64,000 nucleotides of DNA from Eutreptiella sp. 'Long Island Sound 2002'. Its lineage: Eukaryota; Euglenozoa; Euglenophyceae; Eutreptiales; Eutreptiaceae. The stretch lies in assembly GCA_964036045.1 (NCBI GenBank), contig OZ038378.1:139964765-140028764 (forward strand), written 5' to 3'. The notes below the pieces were generated by a model. The model saw only the letters and a program-made list of their open reading frames with translations, was not told the DNA's origin and did no database searches. Numbering within the stretch: position 1 is the stretch's first letter; every line of letters starts with the position of its first letter. The translations under genes were made by a program, and so were the position numbers. Positions 12,301 to 20,274 of this stretch are shown piece by piece.

Positions 12301-12423
12301 CTTCTTGGGGACGACGAAGCACGGAGAGGCCCATTCGGAGTGGCACGGCTCGAGCCAGCGTCTCTGGATGAAGTCACGGAGGATCTTCTCCATGGCCTCT
12401 TTCCTCTCGCCCCTCAGGGCAAA
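9382..12423 (-). CDS. pol: pol: reverse transcriptase, RNase H, integrase, chromodomain
   Basis: The frame is open from just after the TAG at 12424-12426 to a TGA at 9382; the first ATG is at 12393 and gives 1,003 residues. RT copies element RNA: first catalytic Asp at 76 (VIDLKHGYHQM), FVDD at 137-140. RNase H: TDAS at 302-305, EKEAY, TDHQS and NTVADCLSR. Integrase: a HHH...CSVCQAC zinc-binding region at ~563-607, then catalytic Asp 634, Glu 734, and Tyr 698 (SYRGPQF) where the second Asp belongs, exactly 35 residues before the Glu. A chromodomain (VEKILAQRP...VRWRGYG...TWEP) at ~927-965 would steer integration to marked chromatin. The Asp-to-Tyr change should inactivate integration. A long antisense frame (9433-10746) is a shadow. 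Confidence 0.95.
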   Translation of the reverse strand, partial: FALRGERKEAMEKILRDFIQRRWLEPCHSEWASPCFVVPKKVAGEWRLVVDYRGLNAQTQHDSYTLPLIEDVLQKQHRRRIFTVIDLKHGYHQMPLAEESRACTAMSTPIGPLQWKVMPMGVTNGNAAFQRMLENLLEPVRDCADPFVDDVIIASGDPSMSYEELLEAHERDVNRVLDLLVRHKLTGSSDKATIAVSEVVFAGHVVGNGQRKPIPGNVAAIEHWEKPKTVSELRAYLGFCNYYSGYIKMYAEYAAPMTTMLKGNREETKKGSKKALVWTAESDRAFEGMKQALLSAVGLHLVDPDRGFVLRTDASDYAIGALLEQVLDDGRHVPVAFWSRVLAEGQRRTWTPREKEAYAIVMALRKWAGYIALHPVTVCTDHQSLQSWHKEHVDTPSGPASRRARWHETLAKFDLTVVYIPGKDNTVADCLSRWAYPASKGMTDISAHGDEAETAEAKRIIEMERLMEEEGVKCFVVMAADAPLATRVSRAVRVLAPEGAESDKHLFPESCLQDDCTDDYAKSEAFAAEYRAVTDPDDGQKWPKGLTKRDGKLYRNGKLLVPESRVLELYEAWHHHMLRPGVKKQALDMQRRFEIDHIVIYTAIKKVRKGCSVCQACNPDNRNVKGEAQWTPVPDQPMESVAMDVFSMPEVHIGKETFDCVVLCVDRHSGYVVAVPARKKGLLAKEVAVMMIRHWLTVFDIPRTICSYRGPQFTGGWFKAMCSLMGIRHAKSVAYLSRSNGRAEVAGRQLFEKLRKIHITNPRRNWFEEMWPALKAHHDTPTPGGLSPHQVLFGRDPLGRGLPLSGDGMAMDAKEFFARQEQTAGDIRQQLEREHAERQKSAPSSAAQKFRVGDPVWVIRPRPMGTHRTKTWFTPGEVVCRIGEDTYRIKVGHGQFRERHESQLRVREPDLRGQHVSLSYAAHEADSDDDYAEQDDYTVEKILAQRPKASAPGGLEFKVRWRGYGPSHDTWEPVSSFVPRVNTPFMEYIRKHKTKIHVSDLAALTRAIAARGA

Positions 12424-13086
12424 CTACCGGTGCCGATACACACGGGGGTCCTGCTTCAGTCGTATCTTGGCCTCGCCATACGGTCCACGCACCGGTGGGG
12501 GAAACACAGGCTTACCGCTGAAGAAGGTATCACCATACTTCTGCTTCAGCCTGGCCCTCAATGCCTGAATCTTGGGGCAATCATCGGACTCCGCCTTGGC
12601 TTTTCCGGGCACCTGGACCACGGAGCTTACTTGAGGGGTAGCTACTCCGCTCGCTTTCGGCTCAGGTGGTCTTCCCAGGTAGCTCAAAGGGCTATCTCTG
12701 GTCTTGCCTCGGAATAGATCGCCGTAGGTGGGTGGGTTACCCCCGATTGGCTCGTCCTGGCTGGATAGGTGGTCCAGCACCCTCTGCACGAAGGTGTTCC
12801 CGTCATAGGAACCAGAGACGATCGAGTCCACTTCCCACCAGGCTTTGTCCTGGCCTTTGCCCTCAGGCTGGTTTCCCCAGTCGTGAAAGGGCTGATCCAT
12901 ATACCCCTGAACCAGATCCCACTCCTCTTCAGTGAGGGGGTCCTCCGATTCCGATTCTTCGATGTCAACAGGGGGAACCGCAAAGCATTGCCGCCAGGGC
13001 TATGCTATGATACGGTTGACACACACGAAGTCCGTGGTGTCTGCCTGATCAAGGCCCCCATCCACATAGTGGAATTCCGTTGGCCA
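12424..13086 (-). CDS. pol segment upstream of RT, with two in-frame stops
   Basis: Same frame as the protease and RT parts. It begins after the TGA at 13087-13089, has a TAG at 13000-13002 and ends at a TAG at 12424-12426. The first part is acidic (EESESEDPLTEEEW). The last ~60 residues, PVFPPPVRGPYGEAK and RLKQDPRVYRHR then TAG then FALRGERKEA, are the usual lead-in to a gypsy RT, so the stop lies inside conserved sequence. No frameshift occurs. Either the copy has decayed by point nonsense mutations, or some of these codons are read through. Confidence 0.75.
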
Positions 13087-14364
13087 TCACTGGGGTGGCA
13101 TGGGCTGTCCCTTAGCGTCCTGATAGACACTCTCTCCAGCCGGTAGGACGACCTTGTTTAAGGTCATGTTGGTCAATGAGGCTACCCAATGTCGGGTACT
13201 CTCCTCCTCGGTGCATCCCATAGGAACAACCAGCACTGCCTTGGAGCGGTCCTTGCGAATCTTCGCTATCGCTCTTGGAATGTCCCATCGAGGGCAATGG
13301 ATCCACATCAAGCCCTGATGCGGACCCCAGTGCTTCTTCCACGCGGAGTCCTGTGCGCTCCAGTACTTCTCACATACCCGAAGATGGGCGGAGGTTCCTG
13401 AAGAGAACGCATCCAGGGCCAGATCCGAAGCTCCCAAGTCCGCGACAACTCGGCTCGCCACTTCCGGCCTTACGCCGTACTCCTGGTTTGCAGGACCAGT
13501 TGGCTCAGTGTCCAGCGCGGCCACTTCGAGCTGATTGCGTTCGGGCCGGATCCATTGGCAGTCCACATGGTGCTCAGGTGACGAAAGCCACGAGAGTTGG
13601 TCGTCCTGGTACAGGGTCATGGAGGCCTGGGCCGGGAGGACGCCGGAGTCCGTGTCCATCATGAAGTCGTAACCGACGATCATGTCCCAGTCCATCTCGG
13701 CCTCGTAGAAGCGACCGTGCAGGAGGATTTCCTTGCCGAGGTCTGGGCGGCTCAGCTCACGATGGTTCACGAACTGCAGCCCAATGGCCGCTTCCTTCGT
13801 GCCTCCCACCATGTACTGGCCGTTCGCCACCTTCAGCCTGACAGGTTTCCGACTGTCGGTCAGACACTCTGGTGGAAGTAGGCCAGCCTTGACCAAGCTG
13901 ACTTGAGCTCCCATGTCGACCAACACGTCGAAAACCTTTTCCACTTCCCCGCATAAGGCACGGACCTTAAGATGCAAATGCCGCTCGCGACCGACACGGC
14001 GCACGGCGTGCAAACTCAGGATCTCCGGCCGTTCCAGAAGCTCAACAAGCGACTGGTGCAGGTCGTGGACAATGGGCTCAGGCTGCCCATCTGCAGCATC
14101 CAGCTGCGGTCCGGGTGATCCTCCGATACTCTCGGATAGATCCTGTAGTACATCAAACACATTCTTGGTCGCGAAGGACGGACGGGTGCAAGGGTTCGTG
14201 CCTTCACTTGCCCTCACCCCGCCTCCGCGACTGGGTACCGGACCGGGCCTTCCGCCCGCGGCAGTCCCCTTGTGCTTATCGACTCCCGACTGGGATGGTT
14301 CGGCGCTTCCCACGTCACCATCCTGCAACCGCCCTAGCTGGGGCCCTTGGCTGCAGGGGCTCCG
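13087..14364 (-). CDS. retropepsin-like protease plus methyltransferase-like relic
   Basis: In frame with gag (TAG at 14365-14367) and with the downstream pol. Counting from the Leu codon at 14326-14328, residues 134-146 (FDVLVDMGAQVSL) match the active site of retroviral-type aspartic proteases, with DMG where DTG or DSG is usual. WDMIVGYDFM at 214-223 matches the later hydrophobic strand. Residues ~298-385 (LALDAFSSG, KYWSAQDSAW, LMWIHCPRW, IAKIRKDR, AVLVVPM) have the layout of a Dam-like N6-adenine methyltransferase fold seen in some algal and protist retroelements, as I recall it. The catalytic (N/D)PP(F/W) position reads HCPRW, so activity is unlikely. The family match for this second domain is from memory. 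Confidence 0.75.
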   Translation of the reverse strand, partial: RSPCSQGPQLGRLQDGDVGSAEPSQSGVDKHKGTAAGGRPGPVPSRGGGVRASEGTNPCTRPSFATKNVFDVLQDLSESIGGSPGPQLDAADGQPEPIVHDLHQSLVELLERPEILSLHAVRRVGRERHLHLKVRALCGEVEKVFDVLVDMGAQVSLVKAGLLPPECLTDSRKPVRLKVANGQYMVGGTKEAAIGLQFVNHRELSRPDLGKEILLHGRFYEAEMDWDMIVGYDFMMDTDSGVLPAQASMTLYQDDQLSWLSSPEHHVDCQWIRPERNQLEVAALDTEPTGPANQEYGVRPEVASRVVADLGASDLALDAFSSGTSAHLRVCEKYWSAQDSAWKKHWGPHQGLMWIHCPRWDIPRAIAKIRKDRSKAVLVVPMGCTEEESTRHWVASLTNMTLNKVVLPAGESVYQDAKGQPMPPQ

Positions 14365-16539
14365 CTAGGGGGCGTCGGTTGTGGAAGTAGGGGAAGTCTC
14401 CTCGGCATCAACCTCGTTGACGCGCTTCTTCCTTTCCCTTCTTTCCTTTCTAGTCGTCTTGTTCTTGTCCTTGTTCTGGTCGTTCTGGTTGTTCTCCTTG
14501 TTCTTGTTGTCCGACCTAGGGACCCAGTTCCTCTTGATCTCCTGGATCTCCTTGGCCAACTCGGTCCCCTGCGACACCAGCTTGGAGAGCTCGTCCCTGT
14601 CCACCTCCACCTTGGCTTCCCGGATACCCGCGGGCGCACGCTTCTTCGACCCGTGCGCCTTCTTGTAAGCCTCCGTGTCGGCCTTGTGGACGGGGCATGT
14701 TCGGTGGTCATGGTTGAAGCCTTTCTTCCTCCCATAACACACGAAACAGCCCTGAGGGTGAGCTCGTATGAACTCCCCAAAGGACAGCGGAGGGTCGCCA
14801 ATGCGGCGAGGGTCCCTCTTCTCCTGCTTCCTCCAACCCTGCTGCAGGGGCTTCCAGTTTCCCGGTTTGCTCCCCGCGCTCAGGTTTTTGGCCACGAAGG
14901 CACAAACGGCCACTTCGGCGGGCTCATCGTCGTCGTCATCGTCGACGAGAGTCTCATCGCCGCCGGCTCCCGCTGGGTCCATGGCAGCTTCCCCGCCAGG
15001 TCCCTCGCCAACGTAGTTGACGTCGCGGTCGCCGGGCCTCAACCCGCGGGTGTGGTGGAGGTTTCGGTACTCCTTGAGTACTTCCTCGCCAACCCACTCC
15101 AGGATCTCGTCGCAGCTCATCCGCGCCGGGATGGCCTGCAGACAGATGGTCTGGCCGCTCAACTCACACTCGTCAAGGCGCCACATCGCGGACTTCTCGC
15201 GATCGCCCGAGACGGTGATGAGGAGAGCGTTCCTCAGGGAGTGCCGTTTGACATCCCGGGCAACGTTCTTCCTCGTCCAAGCCACCACGTTCGTATGATA
15301 CTCTTTGGGGAGCATCATCTTGACCGTGTGGTTGGACTTGGCCCTCTTGGATTCCTCCTTGGTGACCCTCTTGATCAATGCTTCCGGCAGCATGGAGAGC
15401 AGGCGAGCCTGCTCGTCACCCTCGTTCCAATCCTCCACGTTGCGGCGGAAGAGGGTGTATTTCCCTCGGAAGTCTCGCCAATCTCGTAGGCGGATCTCCC
15501 GTCCATCATGCTCAAGCTTGATGGACTTCCAGCGCTTGGCCGCGACCTGCGGAGCGTCCACCCGCTCCTGCTCGTTGAGCCACTTCTTGGCTTCCTTGAG
15601 GGTCTTGATTCTCCCCTCCTTGGTCGCCACGAAAAATAGCTCTCCGAGCACTTCCGGCAGGCGGTACCTGAACCGTCTGAAGACATATCTCTCCGCATCC
15701 GCGGGAGGCAGGTCCTCAGTGACGGTCAGCCCCCAATCATCCAGCTTCTCCAAGAAGCGGTCGAGGATGAGGGGGTTGCCATCGTACATGGGGGGCTTGA
15801 TGTCCTTCAAGTCTTCCCACACGGCGGCATCCGCAGCCTTAGAGACCATGAACGCCGGCCGCGAGGTCGACCGAGGTTCCCATCGGCCTCGCCCACGGAC
15901 TCCCACGGCCGCCACGTCCATCTCCTCCATGGAATCCCTGTGGCTACGCCGCGGTTCCTCCATGTACGCTGAACCTAGATGTTCACGCCGTACTCCTTCC
16001 ATGTACGCATCCTCATCACGGCGCCGGCGGCTGCGTTCAGCGGCCTCCCGTCGTACACCACGCGGCGGGCTGATGTCGAACTCCTCCAGGTCCAGGTCCA
16101 GGTCCTCACCTTCGCCAACATCCCACTCCACGTCTCCTCTGGGGACCTCATCCCTGAGTCCACCATAACGTCCACCAGCCATTGGGATTGGCTCCAGGGC
16201 TGCTGCGGGGCGCCGGGGGCGTACCGGTGTCCGCGGTGGAGCACGGCGGTTGCGGTACTCCGCGCTGAGCCACTCATCACGCCAATCCTCACTGCCACTG
16301 CCGGGCGGCACGCGCTCGTTGCCGCGGCCCGCGCTGTGGTGAGAGGGGGCGGTGAGAGAGGGGGCACTGGCGCTGGGGCGACTCCTGGGGGCTCCGCCGG
16401 GGGCGTGGGGTCTGCCTGGACCTGGTCCGGGTCCCCAGCCGTCGTCCGACGAGCCAGACTCCAGGGGTGGGTGGTCGCTGCCGACGTTCCCACGGGCCTC
16501 CAGCGCGTCCAGCCTCTGCTGCCACGGTGATGACCGTTT
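14365..16539 (-). CDS. gag: Gag (capsid and zinc knuckle)
   Basis: Open on the minus strand from below the TGA at 16540-16542 to the TAG at 14365-14367. It encodes the structural protein that packages element RNA. The N-terminal part is acidic and Arg-rich. A helical retrotransposon-Gag-like region spans residues ~190-330 counted from 16311 (MYDGNPLILDRFLEKLDDWG, DWRDFRGKYTLFRR). A zinc knuckle CFVCYGRKKGFNHDHRTC lies at ~522-539, with wider spacing (C-X2-C-X8-H-X4-C) than the classical CCHC. The tail is Lys/Asn-rich. The stop is TAG followed by CGG, and pol continues in the same frame, so readthrough is a possible way to make Gag-Pol. The first part of gag is in another frame upstream (16540-17098). 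Confidence 0.85.
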   Translation of the reverse strand, partial: KRSSPWQQRLDALEARGNVGSDHPPLESGSSDDGWGPGPGPGRPHAPGGAPRSRPSASAPSLTAPSHHSAGRGNERVPPGSGSEDWRDEWLSAEYRNRRAPPRTPVRPRRPAAALEPIPMAGGRYGGLRDEVPRGDVEWDVGEGEDLDLDLEEFDISPPRGVRREAAERSRRRRDEDAYMEGVRREHLGSAYMEEPRRSHRDSMEEMDVAAVGVRGRGRWEPRSTSRPAFMVSKAADAAVWEDLKDIKPPMYDGNPLILDRFLEKLDDWGLTVTEDLPPADAERYVFRRFRYRLPEVLGELFFVATKEGRIKTLKEAKKWLNEQERVDAPQVAAKRWKSIKLEHDGREIRLRDWRDFRGKYTLFRRNVEDWNEGDEQARLLSMLPEALIKRVTKEESKRAKSNHTVKMMLPKEYHTNVVAWTRKNVARDVKRHSLRNALLITVSGDREKSAMWRLDECELSGQTICLQAIPARMSCDEILEWVGEEVLKEYRNLHHTRGLRPGDRDVNYVGEGPGGEAAMDPAGAGGDETLVDDDDDDEPAEVAVCAFVAKNLSAGSKPGNWKPLQQGWRKQEKRDPRRIGDPPLSFGEFIRAHPQGCFVCYGRKKGFNHDHRTCPVHKADTEAYKKAHGSKKRAPAGIREAKVEVDRDELSKLVSQGTELAKEIQEIKRNWVPRSDNKNKENNQNDQNKDKNKTTRKERRERKKRVNEVDAEETSPTSTTDAP

Positions 16540-17098
16540 TCAGCTGCCTGGTCTCGGCCCTGGCGATGTCCAGCTCTCTCTGCGCGCGCGCGGCGACCCT
16601 GGCGATGCGAGTCATCTCGCCCTTGCCCGTGTCTACCTCGCGCTCAAGGAACTGGACCCTCCGGCGGAGGTAGACAATCCACCGCCAGGTGGTATCTGGG
16701 TCGCCGTTCCCTGGTGGGTCGTCGGGGTACCCAGGGGGTCCTCCAGGAGGGCCTCCGCCAGGTCCGCCCGGTCCAGGGGGTCCTCCCCCGCCCGGTGGTC
16801 CGCCTCCAGGGGGTCCACTTGGTGGGCGTCCTCCAGGGGGTCCTGATGGTCCTCCGCCAGGGGGTCCCGGTGGGTGTCCGCCGGGTCGCCTCGGCGGGTC
16901 CGAGGATGGGCGCTTCCTCGTGATGCCGAAGTCCATGTCGTCATCCTCGTCCATGTCGCCCCACCTGGGCGTCTCGGTCTCGGAAGACTCCGAGCTCCGG
17001 TAGGGAGGAGGGAGATCCTCATCCTCACCTTCCGGGTGCATGGGGACGTCTCCGCCTCCTCCGCCCGTCCAAGCCACCACTTGGCGATGTCGGCGGCC
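16540..17098 (-). CDS. Gag N-terminal part, frameshifted, proline/glycine-rich
   Basis: The minus-strand frame ending at 16289 is open from the TGA at 17096-17098. It encodes an acidic start (MHPEGEDEDLPPPYRS), a long Pro/Gly repeat (PPGGP type) and then a heptad-like helix (RRRVQFLEREVDTGKGE...ETRQLKTVITVA). The helix continues naturally in the next frame as QQRLDALEARG, so a one-base shift near 16520 separates it from the main gag. A second frame over 17040-17140 reads VMNEAADIAKWWLGRAEEAE and may be the true link to the coiled coil upstream, implying another indel. Confidence 0.6.
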
Positions 17099-17935
17099 TC
17101 ATTCATCACCTGTCGCTGGACCGTCGCTGGCGGTGAAGAAGCAGTCACTGTCGTGGGGGTGTCCGCCCGCTGGCCTCCGTGCCCTCTCGGGGGTCTTCCC
17201 CTTACCCTTCCTCCGTCGATGGGGAGTGGGGCCACTGCTCCCACTGCTGCCCGTGTCGGCCTCGTCCAGCGTCATCTTGGAGGAGGCGTCCCCTTCGAAA
17301 AGCTTTCGAAGGGTCTCCACTCGTGATCCTCCCGGGGGAGTCTCGCGGCGGAGTTTGGCCTCTGCCTCCTCCATTGCGGCGGCCGTGGCTGCAGCAGCTC
17401 GCGCTTCGGCTTCCTCCCGGGCATGAGCCGCTTCGGCTTCCCGGGCCCGCTGCAGCCGAGCCTTCTCCGCTTCCAACGTCGCCAGCTCCGCCCCGGTCTT
17501 GGCCTTCTCCTCAGCGACCTTCCGTCGCGCGGCCTCGATGGCGTCCTTCTTGGCGGCGTCCGCCTGGGCCTTAGCCGTCGCTTCGGCGTGGGCCCTTTCC
17601 TCCGCCTCCTTCTTTGCCCTGTCTTGGGCAAGCGCCTCTTCCAGCGCCCTCACCTCGGCCTCCTTGCAGGCAATGGCCTCCTGCGTCAGGCGGGCTTCCT
17701 CATCGGCTGCCGCCGACTCACCGTTGACCTGGGCAGTCGCTGCCCCATGGGCGGCTACGGCCGTGAGTCCGGCCGCAATGGCCGCCACGGTCTGGGCGTG
17801 GATGGCCATGCCATGCGCCCACTCCGCAGCCTCCTCCTGGGCGATGCCGACTGCGCCCTCCACGGCAGCGCTGTGCTGCCTGGCCCGTTGCCGGGCAACC
17901 CGAAGGTTGCAGGGCACCCCACAGGCGCGCTCACA
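17099..17935 (-). CDS. alanine/glutamate-rich coiled-coil protein before gag
   Basis: About 280 codons of the minus-strand frame (from ~17935 to the TGA at 17096) encode an almost uninterrupted Ala/Glu/Lys/Arg helix, for example EEALAQDRAKKEAEERAHAE and EEAEARAAAATAAAMEEAEA. This is a strong predicted coiled coil. It ends in a basic, Ser/Gly-rich tail (HRRRKGKGKTPERARRP). It lies directly upstream of gag on the same strand and is in frame with the gag N-terminal part apart from one TGA. Such an extension is not part of a standard chromovirus Gag. It could act in multimerisation, but that is a guess. Confidence 0.6.
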   Translation of the reverse strand, partial: CERACGVPCNLRVARQRARQHSAAVEGAVGIAQEEAAEWAHGMAIHAQTVAAIAAGLTAVAAHGAATAQVNGESAAADEEARLTQEAIACKEAEVRALEEALAQDRAKKEAEERAHAEATAKAQADAAKKDAIEAARRKVAEEKAKTGAELATLEAEKARLQRAREAEAAHAREEAEARAAAATAAAMEEAEAKLRRETPPGGSRVETLRKLFEGDASSKMTLDEADTGSSGSSGPTPHRRRKGKGKTPERARRPAGGHPHDSDCFFTASDGPATGDE

Positions 17936-17989
17936 GGCGCGCGCCACGCTTTTTGCATGTGGTTTGCAAAACCACATGCAATTTGGCAC

Positions 17990-18855
17990 CATGACCTTGC
18001 TCCACATGGAAACCCATCACCACGCACTATAAGTACATAGGGGTGATCATCCCTAAATCTTGGGAAGTGCATTTCTTCTAGCACATCCCTTTGATCACCT
18101 ATATATTGTATCCAATCATCCACATCCCAACGAACCCCAACTCTTCCATCCTTTATGGTCGTTTTTAGTACTTGTCTCTTACTTAACGTGGACCAAGCTT
18201 TATCCATCGTTGCATACGACGGAAAGCAATGTGTCCATGGGACGGTGCTTGCACGGGTTTTCTTCTCTTTGGCATCGGCCCACGAAATAAGCTTCTTGTA
18301 CCTAGGGACGGTTGAACCGAGAAATCGGGATAAAGTGCGCGGTTGAACCGGCGGTTGAATGGGTTGCCGTCATGGCACCAAAAAGCGTCCAATGGTACAA
18401 ACCACAAAGTATTCACATTTGTGACGCGGGCAACACGTTGCAACTCATATGTTCATGCTTTGGGCAACATTAAGCGATTATTTTGCCGTGCAAACGTTGT
18501 CATGAAGCACAATCACAATTGTTCATTTGTGATAAGGGTTCAACCGCACCGTTGAACCCCGTTGAACCCCCTTGAACCACATGTAGGCATGTGTGCATTA
18601 TGCCACATACCTTCGCTTCGGCATCCCAAGGTCCAGAATGAGGCGCACAGCGTCGGATCCTGTGAAAGCTTTTTTTGTAGCACTTTTCGTCTGTTTGGAA
18701 GCCCTCTGTGTGTTACCAATTCGGTCAGCAAGTTGTTTCCATAGGCGTTTTGTCGTGCCGTTTGTGCAAAAAAAGGTGAACAAGTCGTCCACCAGCTGTT
18801 GGTCCCCCCACCCGCTGTAGTGGTCGTTCACCACTTGCAGCCAGTGGTGGGACAT
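17990..18855 (-). pseudogene. captured two-exon gene fragment inside the retrotransposon
   Basis: Exon 1 runs from the ATG at 18855 to 18611 (starting MSHHWLQVVNDHYSGWGDQQ). Exon 2 starts at 18301 (RYKKLISWADAKEKKTRAS...) and stays open to at least ~18000, ending near YVLIVRGDGFPCG. The split codon AG/G is restored exactly across the intron at 18302-18610, so this is a genuine spliced gene piece. Codon use is more AT-rich than in gag and pol. Downstream the frame runs into retrotransposon sequence, so the fragment is truncated. The protein family is not recognised. It lies in sense orientation, upstream of the coiled coil. A normal transposition cycle would have removed the intron, so capture or intron gain probably happened at the DNA level in this copy. 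Confidence 0.6.
18302..18610 (-). other. 309-nt intron with GGTTCAA-type repeats and AGGTA at both ends
   Basis: On the minus strand the intron runs from GTATGTG after CGAAG to CCCTAG before GTACAAG. Both borders carry AGGTA, like a short target duplication. Just inside each border are copies of GGTTCAA/TTGAACC in direct and inverted orientation (near 18309, 18341 and 18537-18578). The same motif reappears in a cluster at ~18971-19050. Terminal inverted motifs plus a border duplication are the pattern described for introner elements, DNA-type elements that create introns. Confidence 0.5.
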
Positions 18856-18903
18856 TTTTTAATTTTTTTTAAAAAAGCTTTGTCACGCGTCAGTTTCAGG
18901 CGG

Positions 18904-19878
18904 TTATGCAAATATTTTGTTCAGAAACACGCGCGCCGCTGGCGCAGCCGCCACCGCCAGCGCTGGCGGTGGTTCAACCGCGGTTCTACCGCGGTTCAGC
19001 GGTTCAACCGCGCCCCTTCCGAGTTCAACCGGGTTAAACCGGGTAAAACCACTGTGTGAAGTACCTGATCCAAATGAGCACGTAGGGTCCCTGTCGGGAG
19101 CGACGCTGCTGCTGGAGCTGGCCTGGTCGGCCGGCATCCTCCCGCGGTGGGCCGACTCCACGTCGCTGCTGGGGCCTGCTGGAGCCTGCTGGGGCCTCAG
19201 GAGCAGCGGACGGGGCTTGGCCTTGGTCTGCTTGGCGACTTGGATGAAGTCGCCAAGGGTGGCGTGGCCGGGGTGATGACAACCATTGGCCCGTTGGGGA
19301 CTGGGGGCTGGGGTTCCGCCCTTGGCGCCTTGGGCGGCTTCGGCGGCCAGGGACTCCTGGTACTCCCGCCACTTCCGGTCCCGCTTCCTGTCCCCGGCGG
19401 ACCGCTTCTCCTTCCCCGGAGACGCGCTGCTGCTGCCCTGCAGCCTGCGCTCGCTCCCCGGTTCCGGGAAGTTCTTTTCGATCATGTCCCACATGGAGAC
19501 ATTGATCGTGGCGCCCAACGGGTACGCGTTGGAGTCCTCGTCCTCCTCAATCCCGTCGGGGCGCAGCCCTTCGCCAGGCCTGTCCGGCCGGGTCCACGTC
19601 CTCCAGCGCCTCTGCTGGAAGCGGAAGGCGAACCCTTCCGCCCGCAGCCAGTCCTCCACGGCCTGCAGGCGGTCGGGGGCGATGTCCGTGCGGAGCTCGA
19701 AGCTCCGGGGCATGCCGCCTTCGCACTGGGGGTGGCTGTGGCGGTAATGCTGGTCCCAAACCAACCCACGCAGTAGGTGCGCTGCATGGGGGTGGGGCCG
19801 CGGCCACGTCCTACCCGCTTCTTGCCAGTTTACCATGGCAGCGGGGGCATAGTTGGTCTTGAGGTCCTTGGTGATCAC
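18904..19878 (-). CDS. unknown GC-rich ORF at the 5' end of the internal region
   Basis: A 324-codon open frame, the first long one after the 5' LTR and leader. The first ~110 residues look folded (FELRTDIAPDRLQAVEDWLR, FAFRFQQRRWRTWTRP). The middle is basic, Ser- and Pro-rich, and the last ~45 residues are encoded by the GGTTCAACCG motif cluster and are probably not functional. No domain is recognised. Position and codon use match the element, so it may be an additional retrotransposon ORF or an older captured gene. Confidence 0.4.
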   Translation of the reverse strand: MITKDLKTNYAPAAMVNWQEAGRTWPRPHPHAAHLLRGLVWDQHYRHSHPQCEGGMPRSFELRTDIAPDRLQAVEDWLRAEGFAFRFQQRRWRTWTRPDRPGEGLRPDGIEEDEDSNAYPLGATINVSMWDMIEKNFPEPGSERRLQGSSSASPGKEKRSAGDRKRDRKWREYQESLAAEAAQGAKGGTPAPSPQRANGCHHPGHATLGDFIQVAKQTKAKPRPLLLRPQQAPAGPSSDVESAHRGRMPADQASSSSSVAPDRDPTCSFGSGTSHSGFTRFNPVELGRGAVEPLNRGRTAVEPPPALAVAAAPAARVFLNKIFA

Positions 19879-20274
19879 TTGGTCCGCTCAACGAACTGGT
19901 TCTGGTGGTGTTTGTTGAGGCGGAAGATGCAGCACTGGACTGGGTGTGCGGCTGGTGCTGGTCACCCGGTGGTTGTGGAGGTGGTTGACGCGGCCTTGCT
20001 GGTCGGCCGATGGGACTCGCTGATGCAGGAGTCCTGGTCAGTCCACTTCCTTCACGGTCGCGGCGCGATCAGGGCGATGCTCTGGACGGCGCTGCTGGCT
20101 CCGTGACGAACTCGGCGCTGTCGCTGGGCGGCGCTACGAGCCGCTGCGCTGCGCTGCGAGCTGCTGCGCTGCGCTGCGAGCTGCGGGCTGCGAGCTGCTG
20201 CGCTGCGCTGCTCGGGGTTGGTGGCCCCGAGTGGCACGCGAGGGCTGGGTAACCCCGCGGCGGTGAAACGCTTT
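19879..20274 (-). other. retrotransposon leader, no canonical primer-binding site
   Basis: This untranslated leader lies between the 5' LTR and the first ORF. Directly after the LTR end (CGCGTCA on the minus strand) comes AAAGCGTTTCACCGCC. There is no TGG and no obvious match to a tRNA 3' end in the first ~60 bases. Near 20120-20215 is a compound repeat of GCTGCGCTGCGA and related triplets. Confidence 0.6.

Noticed and set aside
14347-15489. 380-codon plus-strand ORF opposite gag
   Set aside because: Antisense shadow of gag in GC-rich sequence; Leu/Val-rich composition follows from the complementary codons.
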